From assembly GCF_000975035.1 (NCBI RefSeq), contig NZ_BBRA01000001.1, forward strand, positions 496,001 through 560,000: a stretch of 64,000 bases of DNA, in the 5' to 3' direction. Below are positions 48,215 to 55,936 of this stretch, in pieces. The stretch comes from Demequina flava. Its GTDB lineage: Bacteria; Actinomycetota; Actinomycetes; Actinomycetales; Demequinaceae. Under the pieces are notes generated by a model. It was given only the letters and a program-made list of their open reading frames with translations. It did not search any database and was not told where the DNA came from. The first letter of the stretch is position 1, and every line of letters starts with the position of its first letter. A program made the position numbers and the translations under genes.

Positions 48215-49022
48215 GGTCAAGGTCCTCACCCTCCCCCGCCGCAAAATCGCCGTCGGACCGCTTCCCGTCCGCGCTAGCTGCGGCGAAGACACTCAAGCCC
48301 GGGCCCTGACCGCCGTGCCCAACCACGCTCACTGGGTCGCCGCTCGTCATGAGCCCCAATCCGTAGCCCGCGCCGGGTTGCATGGGGTGCGTGTCCGGCG
48401 CGCCCACGAGGTGGACCTGCTTCATCGCCTCAGCCAGACTCGGACCCAAATCCCCACGCATGATGCGCGCGATTCCAGCCGCAGCATCGGCCGGATCGGC
48501 AATAAACGTGCCCGGGTATACCCAGCCCGGGTGGTACGCGCGGAGAGATTCGTCGATCTCTACCCCTGAGCATCGGCCCCAATCCTCACGCGTCTCAAAG
48601 CGCTGTGCATCGACGGAGAGCGGGGTGAGAACCATCGCATTGAGAACATCGAAGAAGCTTTCGCCGTGCGCGCGCTCGAGCGCGAGGCGCACCAAGAGAT
48701 ACCCGATGTTGGAGTACGCGAACTGGCCGGACTCACCGACTGTCGCGCGCGCGAGGACCTGGGAGGCGGGCCAGGGGTCACGGCGGGCCGCGACGTCCGC
48801 GCGGTAGTCGTCCCAGGGGAAGTAGTCGTTCAGCCCCGAGCGATGACTCAGCACGGACTCGAGCGACAACGGACTGCTATTCGGGTCCGCTTCCGGGAGC
48901 AGGTCACCCATGCGCGTGCCGACGGGCCAGGTGAGGAGCGCGGCGGCAGCGGTGTAGGTCTTGGCGATGCTGTACACGGGAACGATCGGCACGCGCTTCC
49001 TTTCTAGGCAAGTGATGCTCAT
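48165..49022 (-). CDS. Serine hydrolase of the beta-lactamase (class C) family, short N-terminus
   Basis: 285 aa from ATG 49022. SxxK is in VYSIAKTYTAAA (Ser about 18), YxN in FAYSNIGYLL, and the HGG-type motif VVGHGGQGPG near the end. Family members usually have 50 or more residues before SxxK, and no signal peptide is present here, so the protein is either cytosolic or truncated. Upstream frame to 49310 lies over the divergent lipoprotein gene and reads as its shadow. The C-terminal 50 bases overlap the EamA gene. Confidence 0.8.
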   Translation of the reverse strand: MSITCLERKRVPIVPVYSIAKTYTAAAALLTWPVGTRMGDLLPEADPNSSPLSLESVLSHRSGLNDYFPWDDYRADVAARRDPWPASQVLARATVGESGQFAYSNIGYLLVRLALERAHGESFFDVLNAMVLTPLSVDAQRFETREDWGRCSGVEIDESLRAYHPGWVYPGTFIADPADAAAGIARIMRGDLGPSLAEAMKQVHLVGAPDTHPMQPGAGYGLGLMTSGDPVSVVGHGGQGPGLSVFAAASADGKRSDGDFAAGEGEDLDLIARCVEAVLPAGHAD

Positions 49023-49068
49023 CGTACGGCGCTCCCCCACGCTCATGAGGTTGATAGCGTCTATTGAC

Positions 49069-49527
49069 ATGTGGACCGTCAAACTCGCTGTGCCCGTAGT
49101 CGCCGTCGCGATGGCCCTGGCGTCGTGTTCGACTGAGGCTGGCGACGACGCCACGAGCGCCGTCGCAACGACGACCCCTGCCACGAGCACCGCCCCGTCG
49201 GAGAGTGCGGCAGATGCGCAGCAGCAGTACCCGGACGTCGTGGACGCTGAACTCAGCGCCAGCGGCGACGGGTTCACGATCGCGGTCACCCTCTCCTCGC
49301 CGTACGACACCCCCGAGCGCTACGCCGACGGGTGGCGGGTGATGACGGCGGACGGTGATGTCCTGTCCGAGCACACGTTGGGCCACGACCACGCGAACGA
49401 GCAACCCTTCACACGGACGAGCTCCCCATTCGAGATCCCTGATGGCGTCTCGGAAATCGTTGTCGAGGGGCGCGACCAGGAGTTCGGGTACGGCGGCGAC
49501 ACCGTAACGGTCGACGTGCCGCGGTGA
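49069..49527 (+). CDS. Small putative lipoprotein
   Basis: 152 aa. Lipobox LASC (Cys at 20: VAVAMALASCSTEAGDDA), Thr/Ala-rich spacer (21-50), and a beta-rich domain (PDVVDAELSASGDGFTIAVTLSSPYDTPERYADGWRVM) that probably forms an immunoglobulin-like sandwich. Not assigned to a family. Divergent from the serine hydrolase with 46 bp between starts. Confidence 0.78.
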   Translation: MWTVKLAVPVVAVAMALASCSTEAGDDATSAVATTTPATSTAPSESAADAQQQYPDVVDAELSASGDGFTIAVTLSSPYDTPERYADGWRVMTADGDVLSEHTLGHDHANEQPFTRTSSPFEIPDGVSEIVVEGRDQEFGYGGDTVTVDVPR

Positions 49528-49584
49528 CTGCGTTGGCTTGACGCTGCCACTGCGCGACCGGGGCACCGCGCCTACCGTGGAGAC

Positions 49585-50022
49585 ATGACTATCCGGATGG
49601 ACAACGTCGGCATCGTGGTCGAGGACCTTACGCGCGCGATCGAGTTCTTTGAGGTCCTCGGCTTAGAACTTGAGGGGCGCGCGGAGATCGACGGCGAATG
49701 GTCCGGACGCGTCACGGGCCTGCCTGGACAACGCGTCGAGATCGCGATGCTCCGCACCCCCGACGGCCATGGACGGGTCGAACTCTCGCGATTCATCGAG
49801 CCAGCCATCGCTGAGGATCACCGCCACGCCCCCGTCAACGCGCTGGGGTACCTCCGCGTGATGTTCAACGTCGACGACATCGACGCCGTGCTTTCGCAGG
49901 CACAGGCGCACGGCGCTGAGCTAGTCAGCAACGACGTCGTCCGCTACGAAGACGCTTACCGCCTGTGCTACATCCGTGGGCCTGAGGGGATCCTGGTCGG
50001 GCTCGCGGAGTCTCTGCCGTAG
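49585..50022 (+). CDS. VOC (glyoxalase/bleomycin-resistance fold) family protein
   Basis: 145 aa with two beta-alpha-beta-beta-beta units: MDNVGIVVEDLTRAIEFFEVLGLELEGRA and LRVMFNVDDIDAVLSQAQAHGAELVS, ending IRGPEGILVGLAESL, the usual metal-ligand segment. Probably a metal-dependent lyase or dioxygenase; substrate unknown. GGAGAC lies just before the ATG. Confidence 0.9.
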   Translation: MTIRMDNVGIVVEDLTRAIEFFEVLGLELEGRAEIDGEWSGRVTGLPGQRVEIAMLRTPDGHGRVELSRFIEPAIAEDHRHAPVNALGYLRVMFNVDDIDAVLSQAQAHGAELVSNDVVRYEDAYRLCYIRGPEGILVGLAESLP

Positions 50023-50044
50023 CGCTGATCGCGTTCTGGCGCGG

Positions 50045-50593
50045 CTAGGCCGGACCCTCGGAACCACGGCGCTGCCCCTCCACGAAGGGCATCAGGCTCG
50101 ACCCGTCCCCCATCGCACCGTCCGCGATCACGCCCAGCGAACCGTCTTGGTGCAGCACCACTGCGTCAATGCCTGCCAATGAGCCGTGCCCAGATTGGCG
50201 GGCGGCGGTCTGGACGTCTGCCTCGGTGAGCCGGTGCCGGCGCAGCGACCGATGTTGCATGTCACCGCCGTAATACAGCAGTACCGGGGGCGAGTCGAGA
50301 AGGTGGCGCATGCGAGGGGACCGGGCACGCAGAGCCGCGAGCACCCACTGGATGACGACGAGAAGCACGAGCGCGACAACCGCTTGGGCGAGGCTCACGG
50401 TCTCCGCCGTGACGACACGCCCAAACGCGGAGCCCAACGTGACCGCAATCACGAAGTCCAGCGGCGTCATCTTGGCCATGGTGCGCGGACCCGTGCCGCG
50501 CAACAGGATGACCAACGTGAGGTAGCCGACAATGCCGACCAACAGCGTGTGCCAAATGGGGGTCCAGCCGGTCCAGAAGTAGCTCATGTCCAT
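50045..50593 (-). CDS. DUF421 (YetF/YcaP-like) membrane protein
   Basis: 182 aa. Three helices in the first 85 residues (HTLLVGIVGYLTLVILLRGTGPRTMAKMTPLDFVIAVTLGSAFG, then AQAVVALVLLVVIQWVLA) and a cytosolic DUF421 domain with DVQTAARQSGHGSLAGIDAVVLHQDGSLGVI. ATG 50593 (MDMSYFW) begins the conserved region. Function unknown; relatives affect sporulation or envelope stress in other bacteria. Confidence 0.9.
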   Translation of the reverse strand: MDMSYFWTGWTPIWHTLLVGIVGYLTLVILLRGTGPRTMAKMTPLDFVIAVTLGSAFGRVVTAETVSLAQAVVALVLLVVIQWVLAALRARSPRMRHLLDSPPVLLYYGGDMQHRSLRRHRLTEADVQTAARQSGHGSLAGIDAVVLHQDGSLGVIADGAMGDGSSLMPFVEGQRRGSEGPA

Positions 50594-50704
50594 CACGCCA
50601 GGCTCGCACGGTTGAAGGCGAGAGCCAACTGCCCAACGCTGAAGCGCACACATCGCGCGTACGATTCTCGTCGTGCCCACCCTCCGCGCTACTGAACTCA
50701 CCTG

Positions 50705-51619
50705 ATGCCACCGCGCTCACCTCTGCCTCAACGCGACGGAGTCGACGCCGCGTGGATACGCACCCCCGGCATCGGCCCGGATGAAGAATCGCCGTGGGCG
50801 ACAATGCGCGATTTCCTCATGGTCCGCCTGCCCGCCCGCGCGGACGTGCCCCGCATGCTGGAATCTGGCGACTTCGTGGACCAGGCCGGGCTGGCGTGGA
50901 CCGGCGATGAGCCCTACCGCCCGCACACGTTCGTGTGGTTTTACCGGCCGCTACGGCCCGAGGTCCCCGTCCCGTTCCCACTGGGGATTCTCGAACACAA
51001 CGACCGCTACGTCGTGGTCGACAAGCCCCATTTCATGGCGACGACGCCACGCGGCGCGCACGTCCAGGAGACCGCTCTCGTCAAAGCGAGACTGTTGCTG
51101 GACTTGCCGGAGCTGGCGCCGGCGCACCGCCTGGACCGACTCACCGCCGGAGTGTTGCTCCTGACCACGCGACGCGAGTACCGCGGAGCGTACGCCGGAG
51201 TTTTTCAGGAGCGCCGGGCCACCAAGACGTACGAGGCACTGGCTGCGTTTGACCCCGCCCTTGAGTTTCCACGCCGCGTCGTCAACCGCATCGAAAAGAC
51301 GCGAGAGAGTTTGCAGGCGCTCGTGGTCCCGGGCGAACCCAACGCCGAGACCCACATCGAGATTGTCGAAGTGCGCGGCGACGTGGCGCGCTACCGCCTG
51401 TCCCCCGTCACCGGGAAGACGCACCAGCTCCGTGTCCACATGGCGGGGCTGGGCATACCGATCCTGGGTGACTCGTTCTACCCGAGCGTCCGAGACGTCC
51501 CACCAAATGACTTCAGTTCGCCTTTGCAGTTGGTCGCGCGACGTCTGCAGTTCACGGACCCTATCGACCGGGAGCCACGAGACTACGAGAGTCAGTGCTC
51601 GCTCCAGTGGCCGGCATAG
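50705..51619 (+). CDS. RluA-family RNA pseudouridine synthase
   Basis: 304 aa. Catalytic Asp in HRLDRLTAGVLL. LEHNDRYVVVDKPHFMATTPRGAH is the preceding core strand, ATKTYEALAAF and GKTHQLRVHMAGLGIPILGDSFYP complete the fold. The N-terminal 90 residues lack a recognisable S4 domain. Probably modifies 23S rRNA or tRNA. Its 3' end lies near the frameshifted HEPN gene and ends 103 bases before its restored stop codon. Confidence 0.92.
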   Translation: MPPRSPLPQRDGVDAAWIRTPGIGPDEESPWATMRDFLMVRLPARADVPRMLESGDFVDQAGLAWTGDEPYRPHTFVWFYRPLRPEVPVPFPLGILEHNDRYVVVDKPHFMATTPRGAHVQETALVKARLLLDLPELAPAHRLDRLTAGVLLLTTRREYRGAYAGVFQERRATKTYEALAAFDPALEFPRRVVNRIEKTRESLQALVVPGEPNAETHIEIVEVRGDVARYRLSPVTGKTHQLRVHMAGLGIPILGDSFYPSVRDVPPNDFSSPLQLVARRLQFTDPIDREPRDYESQCSLQWPA

Positions 51620-51722
51620 CCCACGGGGAGCCTCGCTTGCCCAAGTACGCGAGACAGGAGGCCGGACCTCTCCAAGCTCCCGCATGAATCGACGCGTGCT
51701 GTCGTCACGCACCGCGCCGCAC

Positions 51723-52147
51723 CTACACCGCGCACGCAACAGTAATTGCGGCCGCAGCGTCGATCGTCCGACTGCGACATCTTGGGCCGTCGCAGTCGGA
51801 CGATCGAGATATGGATACTCCGTCGCATTGCGCACCTGCCGCATCCAATCGAAGTTCTCGAGCGATGAGTCATCGGCAAACACGGCCGCGGCGACCGCTG
51901 TGTTTCGGTGCGCGCCACCCACCGGGCGCACGCGTAGCCCCTCAGTTGCAAGAACCACTGCGACTGCTTTCCGCGCACCGTCATACGCAGCGGTGAACGC
52001 CATCCCCTGGCCGCCGGTCTCCGAGAGCCCTCGCGCCGTAATCACGTGTCGCTCCGCCGTCTGCACGACGGCAAGCGCGTGATCAAGATTCGGCTCGACG
52101 CGTTCCAGTCGACGGTTCGCCAACATCTGCTCGATCACATCAGACAT
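51723..52147 (-). pseudogene. HEPN-domain partner of the nucleotidyltransferase (SAV_6107-like), frameshifted near the C-terminus
   Basis: HEPN proteins are often RNase-like toxins of MNT-HEPN systems. The first 124 codons read well (MSDVIEQMLANRRLERVEP...), with the R-x2-RN-x2-EYP motif (RQVRNATEYP, Arg106/Asn107/Glu110) seen in SAV_6107-type HEPN proteins. Near 51800 the frame is lost. One extra base there would join it to a natural ending IDAAAAITVACAV with stop at 51723, giving 141 aa. As read, the frame runs on to 50951 over the antisense of the pseudouridine synthase gene, which is not credible protein. The break lies in a perfect inverted repeat. It overlaps the upstream gene by 8 bases. 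Confidence 0.75.
51761..51806. repeat. Perfect 18-bp inverted repeat at the HEPN frameshift
   Basis: Arms 51761-51778 (starting CGATCGTCCGACTG) and 51789-51806 are exactly complementary, with a 10-base spacer. The right arm falls where the HEPN frame breaks. Confidence 0.9.
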
Positions 52148-52733
52148 GCACGTCGCCGGTCAGCACGTCGACGATCGGGCGCGATTTGACCGTCGAGACG
52201 AAGGGCGACGGCTCGTCGGTCTCCCATTCGTCACGATCGAGTCGGGTCACATTCACCGGCACGTCGAGTCGATCGCCTGCTTCGCTCGCGATCGTCGACA
52301 GGGCACGACGCGGCACAGTTCCGATGACGAGCACATCAATATCGTTCGGAAACGCCCCACTCTCGCTCGCGCGACGCGCGGCCCACGAACCGTAGATCAA
52401 CACCTGGCCCGCGCCGTCGACCTCATCGAAGAGTTCGCGCAGTAAAGGAACTGGACCGTACGTGGCCGCGATGAGATCGCGCATGAGCGCAAAAAGCGGG
52501 TGGTCCTTGTTCGCCCGCACGAGTCTATTGCGTCCCTCGCGGCGATCGCGAAGCACACCGTTCTCAACCAAACGGCCCGACTCGCGATGGACGACCGGCC
52601 CACTCGCGCCCGTGCGCCGTCCGAGCTCAGATAGCGTGAACTCACGATCGGGGTGCCCCAGCACCTCTGCAAGGATCGCCCCGACCGCGTCTGAACGCAC
52701 GAACGGTGTCAACTGCGACGCAGAAGTCTTCAC
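52140..52733 (-). CDS. Winged-helix DNA-binding / minimal nucleotidyltransferase fusion (antitoxin-like)
   Basis: 197 aa from a GTG start. Residues about 14-75 form a winged HTH (GHPDREFTLSELGRRTGASGPVVHRESGRLVENGVL). Residues about 105-180 form an MNT-type nucleotidyltransferase, with GSW (115-117) and DID (131-133) as the catalytic GS...DxD pattern (LIYGSWAARRASESG). MNT proteins inactivate HEPN toxins by AMPylation in type VII systems; the HTH suggests autoregulation, and a palindrome lies directly upstream. It overlaps the HEPN gene by 8 bases. Confidence 0.85.
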   Translation of the reverse strand: MKTSASQLTPFVRSDAVGAILAEVLGHPDREFTLSELGRRTGASGPVVHRESGRLVENGVLRDRREGRNRLVRANKDHPLFALMRDLIAATYGPVPLLRELFDEVDGAGQVLIYGSWAARRASESGAFPNDIDVLVIGTVPRRALSTIASEAGDRLDVPVNVTRLDRDEWETDEPSPFVSTVKSRPIVDVLTGDVHV

Positions 52734-52735
52734 AA

Positions 52736-52757
52736 AACAGGAATATATCTTCCTGTT
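52736..52757. promoter_or_regulatory. Palindromic operator immediately upstream of the HTH-nucleotidyltransferase start
   Basis: AACAGGAA-TATATC-TTCCTGTT is a perfect 8-bp inverted repeat ending 2 bases before the GTG (52733), with an AT-rich centre that can serve as a -10 box. It implies a leaderless or near-leaderless transcript repressed by the gene's own HTH. Confidence 0.55.
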
Positions 52758-52783
52758 AAGGGAAGAGTCAAGGGGTCCTTCTC

Positions 52784-52806
52784 AGACGTTAAACCGGAAC
52801 TCCACC
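52784..52806 (-). repeat. ychF 3'-end-like repeat A (left edge of cassette 1)
   Basis: On the minus strand it codes for VVEFRFNV-stop, the standard YchF C-terminus, with no ychF body attached. Its 23 bases are identical to repeat B and similar to the resident ychF 3' end. Read as a left attachment-site remnant. Confidence 0.75.
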
Positions 52807-52913
52807 ACGTTAAGTAGTCGAATAACCTCAGGTTGAGAACGCGGCAAAGCCGTCTCACCCGATATGACGATAATCCGCTCATGCGTGACAGTAACGCCGG
52901 GGCAAGGCCATCG

Positions 52914-54242
52914 TCAGAACCTGGGACCGTCGTCCCGATCCCAATCGACGGGACCCAACGCGAGGGCAGAGTCGGTCCACTCGTCGGACGCTCCTGGCCA
53001 CGTCGTGGGCGGTTCGTCACCGGCATACCGATACTCTCCAAAGCGGCCGGTTGCTCCGACCCCGAGCACCCAGCCTGATGGCAAGCGACGCCACGCCCGC
53101 CACTTCTTCTTGTTGTTCGTCCTCTGAACGACGATGCCGTGCTGATCTGGTAAGCCCCATTTCGACACGGGGCTGATCACCATATCGGTGAGGTCATCCC
53201 AGAAAATCTCTCCCCGCCGTTCGTACCGGAGAGCCTGGGCAGTATGGATGAACTGTAGAGCGCGTTTGGAGCCGTCGAACTCTCTACGGTCGAGTTGAGC
53301 CCCTGTATCGTCAACCCCGACCTGGCCTGAGAAGATCTCCAGGTCGGCAAGCCGATCAGCTTCGAGTCGCTCGCGTCGGGTCACGTCGTGTCGGAAGTCG
53401 CGCATCTCCGACAGCGCTCCCCTGAATGTCGTTGCGCGCGCTACGTGGTGGTAGCGGCCAGTCAGTTCCTTCGCCCAGTTCACAGATCCGTGCAGCCCCG
53501 CGGAAACTCCCAAGCGTGCACGCAGTGGCATCCCTTCGTTTGTCCACAGGAGCCTCCTCAAGATCACTTCAGTGGCGGCGTAGAACGCCACTCCGTAGAG
53601 GTAAGGGAACATCGCGAACGGGAGCCACACTGAGAGCGCCAACGGGGCCAGTAGGTCTGGCCAGTCGAGCTCGTCCCACTTGTTGACGGTCTGGGCGGTG
53701 GTCCATGCGAGCAGGCCCAGTCCGATCAGCACGAGCGGGATCGAGAAACACCCGAGTACTCGCTGGCCCTTCTCGTCATGCTGAGCAAAGGCCGTCATCG
53801 CCGCGAGGAGAAAGATGACCGGTTGCGCGATCAGCTCGCCCCACAGGGGCAGCGATTCCAGGTTCAGGTAGAACAGGAACAGCGCGGACAGCGTGACGGT
53901 CTCGCGACGGACATGGTTGAGGATCTCAACGCCGGACTTCGCTCCTATGGACTTGAAGAGGAGCGGGAAGCCAACACCGACGAAGATGACGACGGTGTCC
54001 TTCAGTAGTTCCATCTGCCAAATGCCGATGAGCCATGCGAGCCAGACCCACAGTGCGACCCACACGATGAAGAGCCCAAAGACGCGGAGCACCGCCCATT
54101 TGAAGAGAGCGCGCGCAACAGATCTGAGAGAAGGCAGCACGACCTCGCGCCCTTTAGGGAGCACCATGGCGAGCACGACCAGCAACGCGATCAAGATCAC
54201 GGACGCAAGTTCACGGTTATTCAGCATGTTTGCCCAAGCCAC
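52914..54242 (-). CDS. Uncharacterised polytopic membrane protein of cassette 1
   Basis: 442 aa. Seven or eight hydrophobic helices in the first 225 residues (for example ELASVILIALLVVLAMVLP, VFGLFIVWVALWVWLAWLIG, DTVVIFVGVGFPLLF, ALFLFYLNLESLPLWG, PVIFLLAAMTAFA). A polar cytosolic C-terminal half (about 235-442) is Arg/Asp/Trp-rich. No known family recognised. Starts GTG 54242; ATG 54227 is an alternative. Divergent from the DUF4365 gene and inside two ychF-end repeats, so it may be the membrane effector of a defence system (inference). Confidence 0.7.
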   Translation of the reverse strand: MAWANMLNNRELASVILIALLVVLAMVLPKGREVVLPSLRSVARALFKWAVLRVFGLFIVWVALWVWLAWLIGIWQMELLKDTVVIFVGVGFPLLFKSIGAKSGVEILNHVRRETVTLSALFLFYLNLESLPLWGELIAQPVIFLLAAMTAFAQHDEKGQRVLGCFSIPLVLIGLGLLAWTTAQTVNKWDELDWPDLLAPLALSVWLPFAMFPYLYGVAFYAATEVILRRLLWTNEGMPLRARLGVSAGLHGSVNWAKELTGRYHHVARATTFRGALSEMRDFRHDVTRRERLEADRLADLEIFSGQVGVDDTGAQLDRREFDGSKRALQFIHTAQALRYERRGEIFWDDLTDMVISPVSKWGLPDQHGIVVQRTNNKKKWRAWRRLPSGWVLGVGATGRFGEYRYAGDEPPTTWPGASDEWTDSALALGPVDWDRDDGPRF

Positions 54243-54638
54243 TAGTCACTACGGGATTCGCTCAACCGTATCTAGACACACCGACACCAGTCGGATCTCT
54301 TGACGGGCATGCGGGACCGCTGAGGGCTGAGGCGACTCCGTAACCTGCCCAACGGTCGGGTTTGCGGTAGCAGCGCGTTGGGCTTGCGCGAATGCAAGGA
54401 GCCCAACCTTGCCTAAGGCCTGTCCTGCAGAATTTCAGCGTCGAGCGGTCGCACTAGTGCGCACTGAAGACTAGCGATGGCCACCGCTAGCAGAAGTTAG
54501 AGCGCAGATCTAAATACCATCACGATCCGTAGCGGAGTAACCTATGGCCGCTCTCGCACACCTAGGTTTGGAAGCAACGCCCGCAACGAAGTTCGTGTCA
54601 GCTCTCGCAGTTCCGCTGACGAATGAGATGATTTCGGG
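54243..54638. other. Divergent intergenic region of cassette 1 with a hairpin and two palindromes
   Basis: 396 bp without a gene between the two divergent cassette genes. It holds a hairpin at 54377-54407 (GTTGGGCTTGC paired with GCAAG-G-AGCCCAAC around a GCGAAT loop), the perfect palindrome CGCACTAGTGCG at 54450-54461, and a 20-bp near-perfect palindrome at 54471-54490 (9 of 10 pairs). These may be operators, a small RNA or recombination sites. Confidence 0.5.
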
Positions 54639-55658
54639 ATGACGGCCCCGCGGACCAAGCAGCTTCACAAGAACCACATCGCCGGCGAGCGCGGCGTGAG
54701 GTTGGTCCGCAGCAAACTACCCGACTACTGGGTGGTGCGCGAGCTTCAGCCCGACTACGGGCTCGACCTTCATGTCGAGGTGTTCGAGCCGGACGCGCTC
54801 GAGGCAGAGAGCGCGAACACCCTCGGCGAGCACTTCTTTGTCCAGGTAAAGGCAGTGGCGCGCGTCGAGACGGAGCTCGTTGCTGTTCGCAGTCGCATGA
54901 ACGTCGCGAAGTATGAGCCCGACCCGGGCTATGGAGACGAAGTCGAGATCGAGGTCGTGAAGTTCTCTCTCGACACCACAACCCTCCTTACCGTCGAGGC
55001 CATGGGTGCGGCACTACCAGTGGTGTTGTGCCTCGTGGACCTTTCGACGGAGACCATCTTTTATGTGTGCTTGAACGATTACGTAACCAAGTCGCTCTTG
55101 CCCTACAAGCCCAACTATGAGGACCAGGGATCAGTGACGGTGATGATCCCCTCATGGAATGTTCTGGACGCGGAGGACCCTAGCTTTGCCTACCTGTGGC
55201 TGCTCGCCAGGCGCAGCAAACTCTATGCAGCCTTCAACACATTTGGATACCAATATCACGAATTGATCAGGACCACAGAAGCCCTACCCGCGATCGTGCG
55301 GGACGAGCACCAACCGCAGATGGTGACGCTTTCTCCAGAACTCAGGGTGATGGCTCGCATCTTCCTCAGAGCCTCTCTTAGGCTGGCGATCTGGACGCCA
55401 GCTGGGCCGGGCTACTGGTCGCCGCTGGAGGATGTACAGCGCGCCCTTCAGTCTCTCGCGAATGATTTTCCACCGGAAGGATTACTGTCAGCAGACGAAG
55501 CCAAGAGATACATGCACCACCTGTTCGACACCTTCCGCCGGGCGGACAATCTTGGCCGTATGTATGAAGAGCTAATTCGAGAGTGGCGACTCCCCACGGC
55601 GTTGGCGGCGCGACTGGATTATCATGAAGAGAGCCACGACAACCCGCTGCAGAGCTGA
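54639..55658 (+). CDS. DUF4365-domain protein (putative PD-(D/E)XK-type nuclease) of cassette 1
   Basis: 339 aa. The N-terminal domain (about 10-170) fits DUF4365 (PF14280): Glu17 in GERG, then QPDYGLDLHVEVFE (Asp43, Glu47) and FFVQVKA (Gln69, Lys71), matching the D-E-QxK catalytic layout of restriction-endonuclease-like folds. The C-terminal half (about 180-339) is helical and unrecognised. Codon use is less GC-biased than in neighbours. DUF4365 proteins are frequent in defence islands. Divergent from the membrane protein gene. Confidence 0.8.
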   Translation: MTAPRTKQLHKNHIAGERGVRLVRSKLPDYWVVRELQPDYGLDLHVEVFEPDALEAESANTLGEHFFVQVKAVARVETELVAVRSRMNVAKYEPDPGYGDEVEIEVVKFSLDTTTLLTVEAMGAALPVVLCLVDLSTETIFYVCLNDYVTKSLLPYKPNYEDQGSVTVMIPSWNVLDAEDPSFAYLWLLARRSKLYAAFNTFGYQYHELIRTTEALPAIVRDEHQPQMVTLSPELRVMARIFLRASLRLAIWTPAGPGYWSPLEDVQRALQSLANDFPPEGLLSADEAKRYMHHLFDTFRRADNLGRMYEELIREWRLPTALAARLDYHEESHDNPLQS

Positions 55659-55936
55659 GCGCGACCGCAAGAGCGGATGACGCTTGCCCCGTTTAGCGAC
55701 GTTCTTCGTGCCGGAATCGCGCTAGACGTTAAACCGGAACTCCACCGAGTTCCGGCACATAGCAACCTCTGGATCGACAGGTGGCGCGTCCGCCGCGGTC
55801 GCCCTGCAGCTGCGGGGGCAGGAGCGCAAACCGCTTCAAGCTCAACCCCATAACTGCCAGCTGATGGGCCCCGCTTGAGACACGCGCGTAACGGACGTCC
55901 CTGAAGCATCTATGTCGACTTTAGTACCCTAGAGCT
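55659..55936. other. Spacer between cassettes 1 and 2
   Basis: 278 bp holding ychF-end repeat B and its flanking inverted repeats. A short minus-strand frame across it is composed of repeat and Pro/Arg-rich text and is not credible. The only likely signal is a promoter for the PycTM gene just before 55937 (TTTAGTACCCT). Confidence 0.5.
55724..55746 (-). repeat. ychF 3'-end-like repeat B (junction of cassettes 1 and 2)
   Basis: Identical over 23 bp to repeat A; encodes VEFRFNV-stop on the minus strand. The core CCGGAACTC (55734-55742) pairs with GAGTTCCGG (55747-55755), and an outer GTGCCGGAA (55708-55716) pairs with TTCCGGCAC (55750-55758). Such nested symmetry is typical of recombinase core sites. 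Confidence 0.75.

Noticed and set aside
50951-51722. Continuation of the HEPN frame to a 398-codon protein
   Set aside because: The extra part is antisense to the pseudouridine synthase and HEPN 3' end; the natural ending lies in another frame, so a frameshift is the better reading.
55622-55909. Minus-strand frame of 95 codons in the cassette spacer
   Set aside because: It runs through the ychF-end repeat and the DUF4365 3' end in the wrong frame and has Pro/Arg/Ala-rich low-complexity text.
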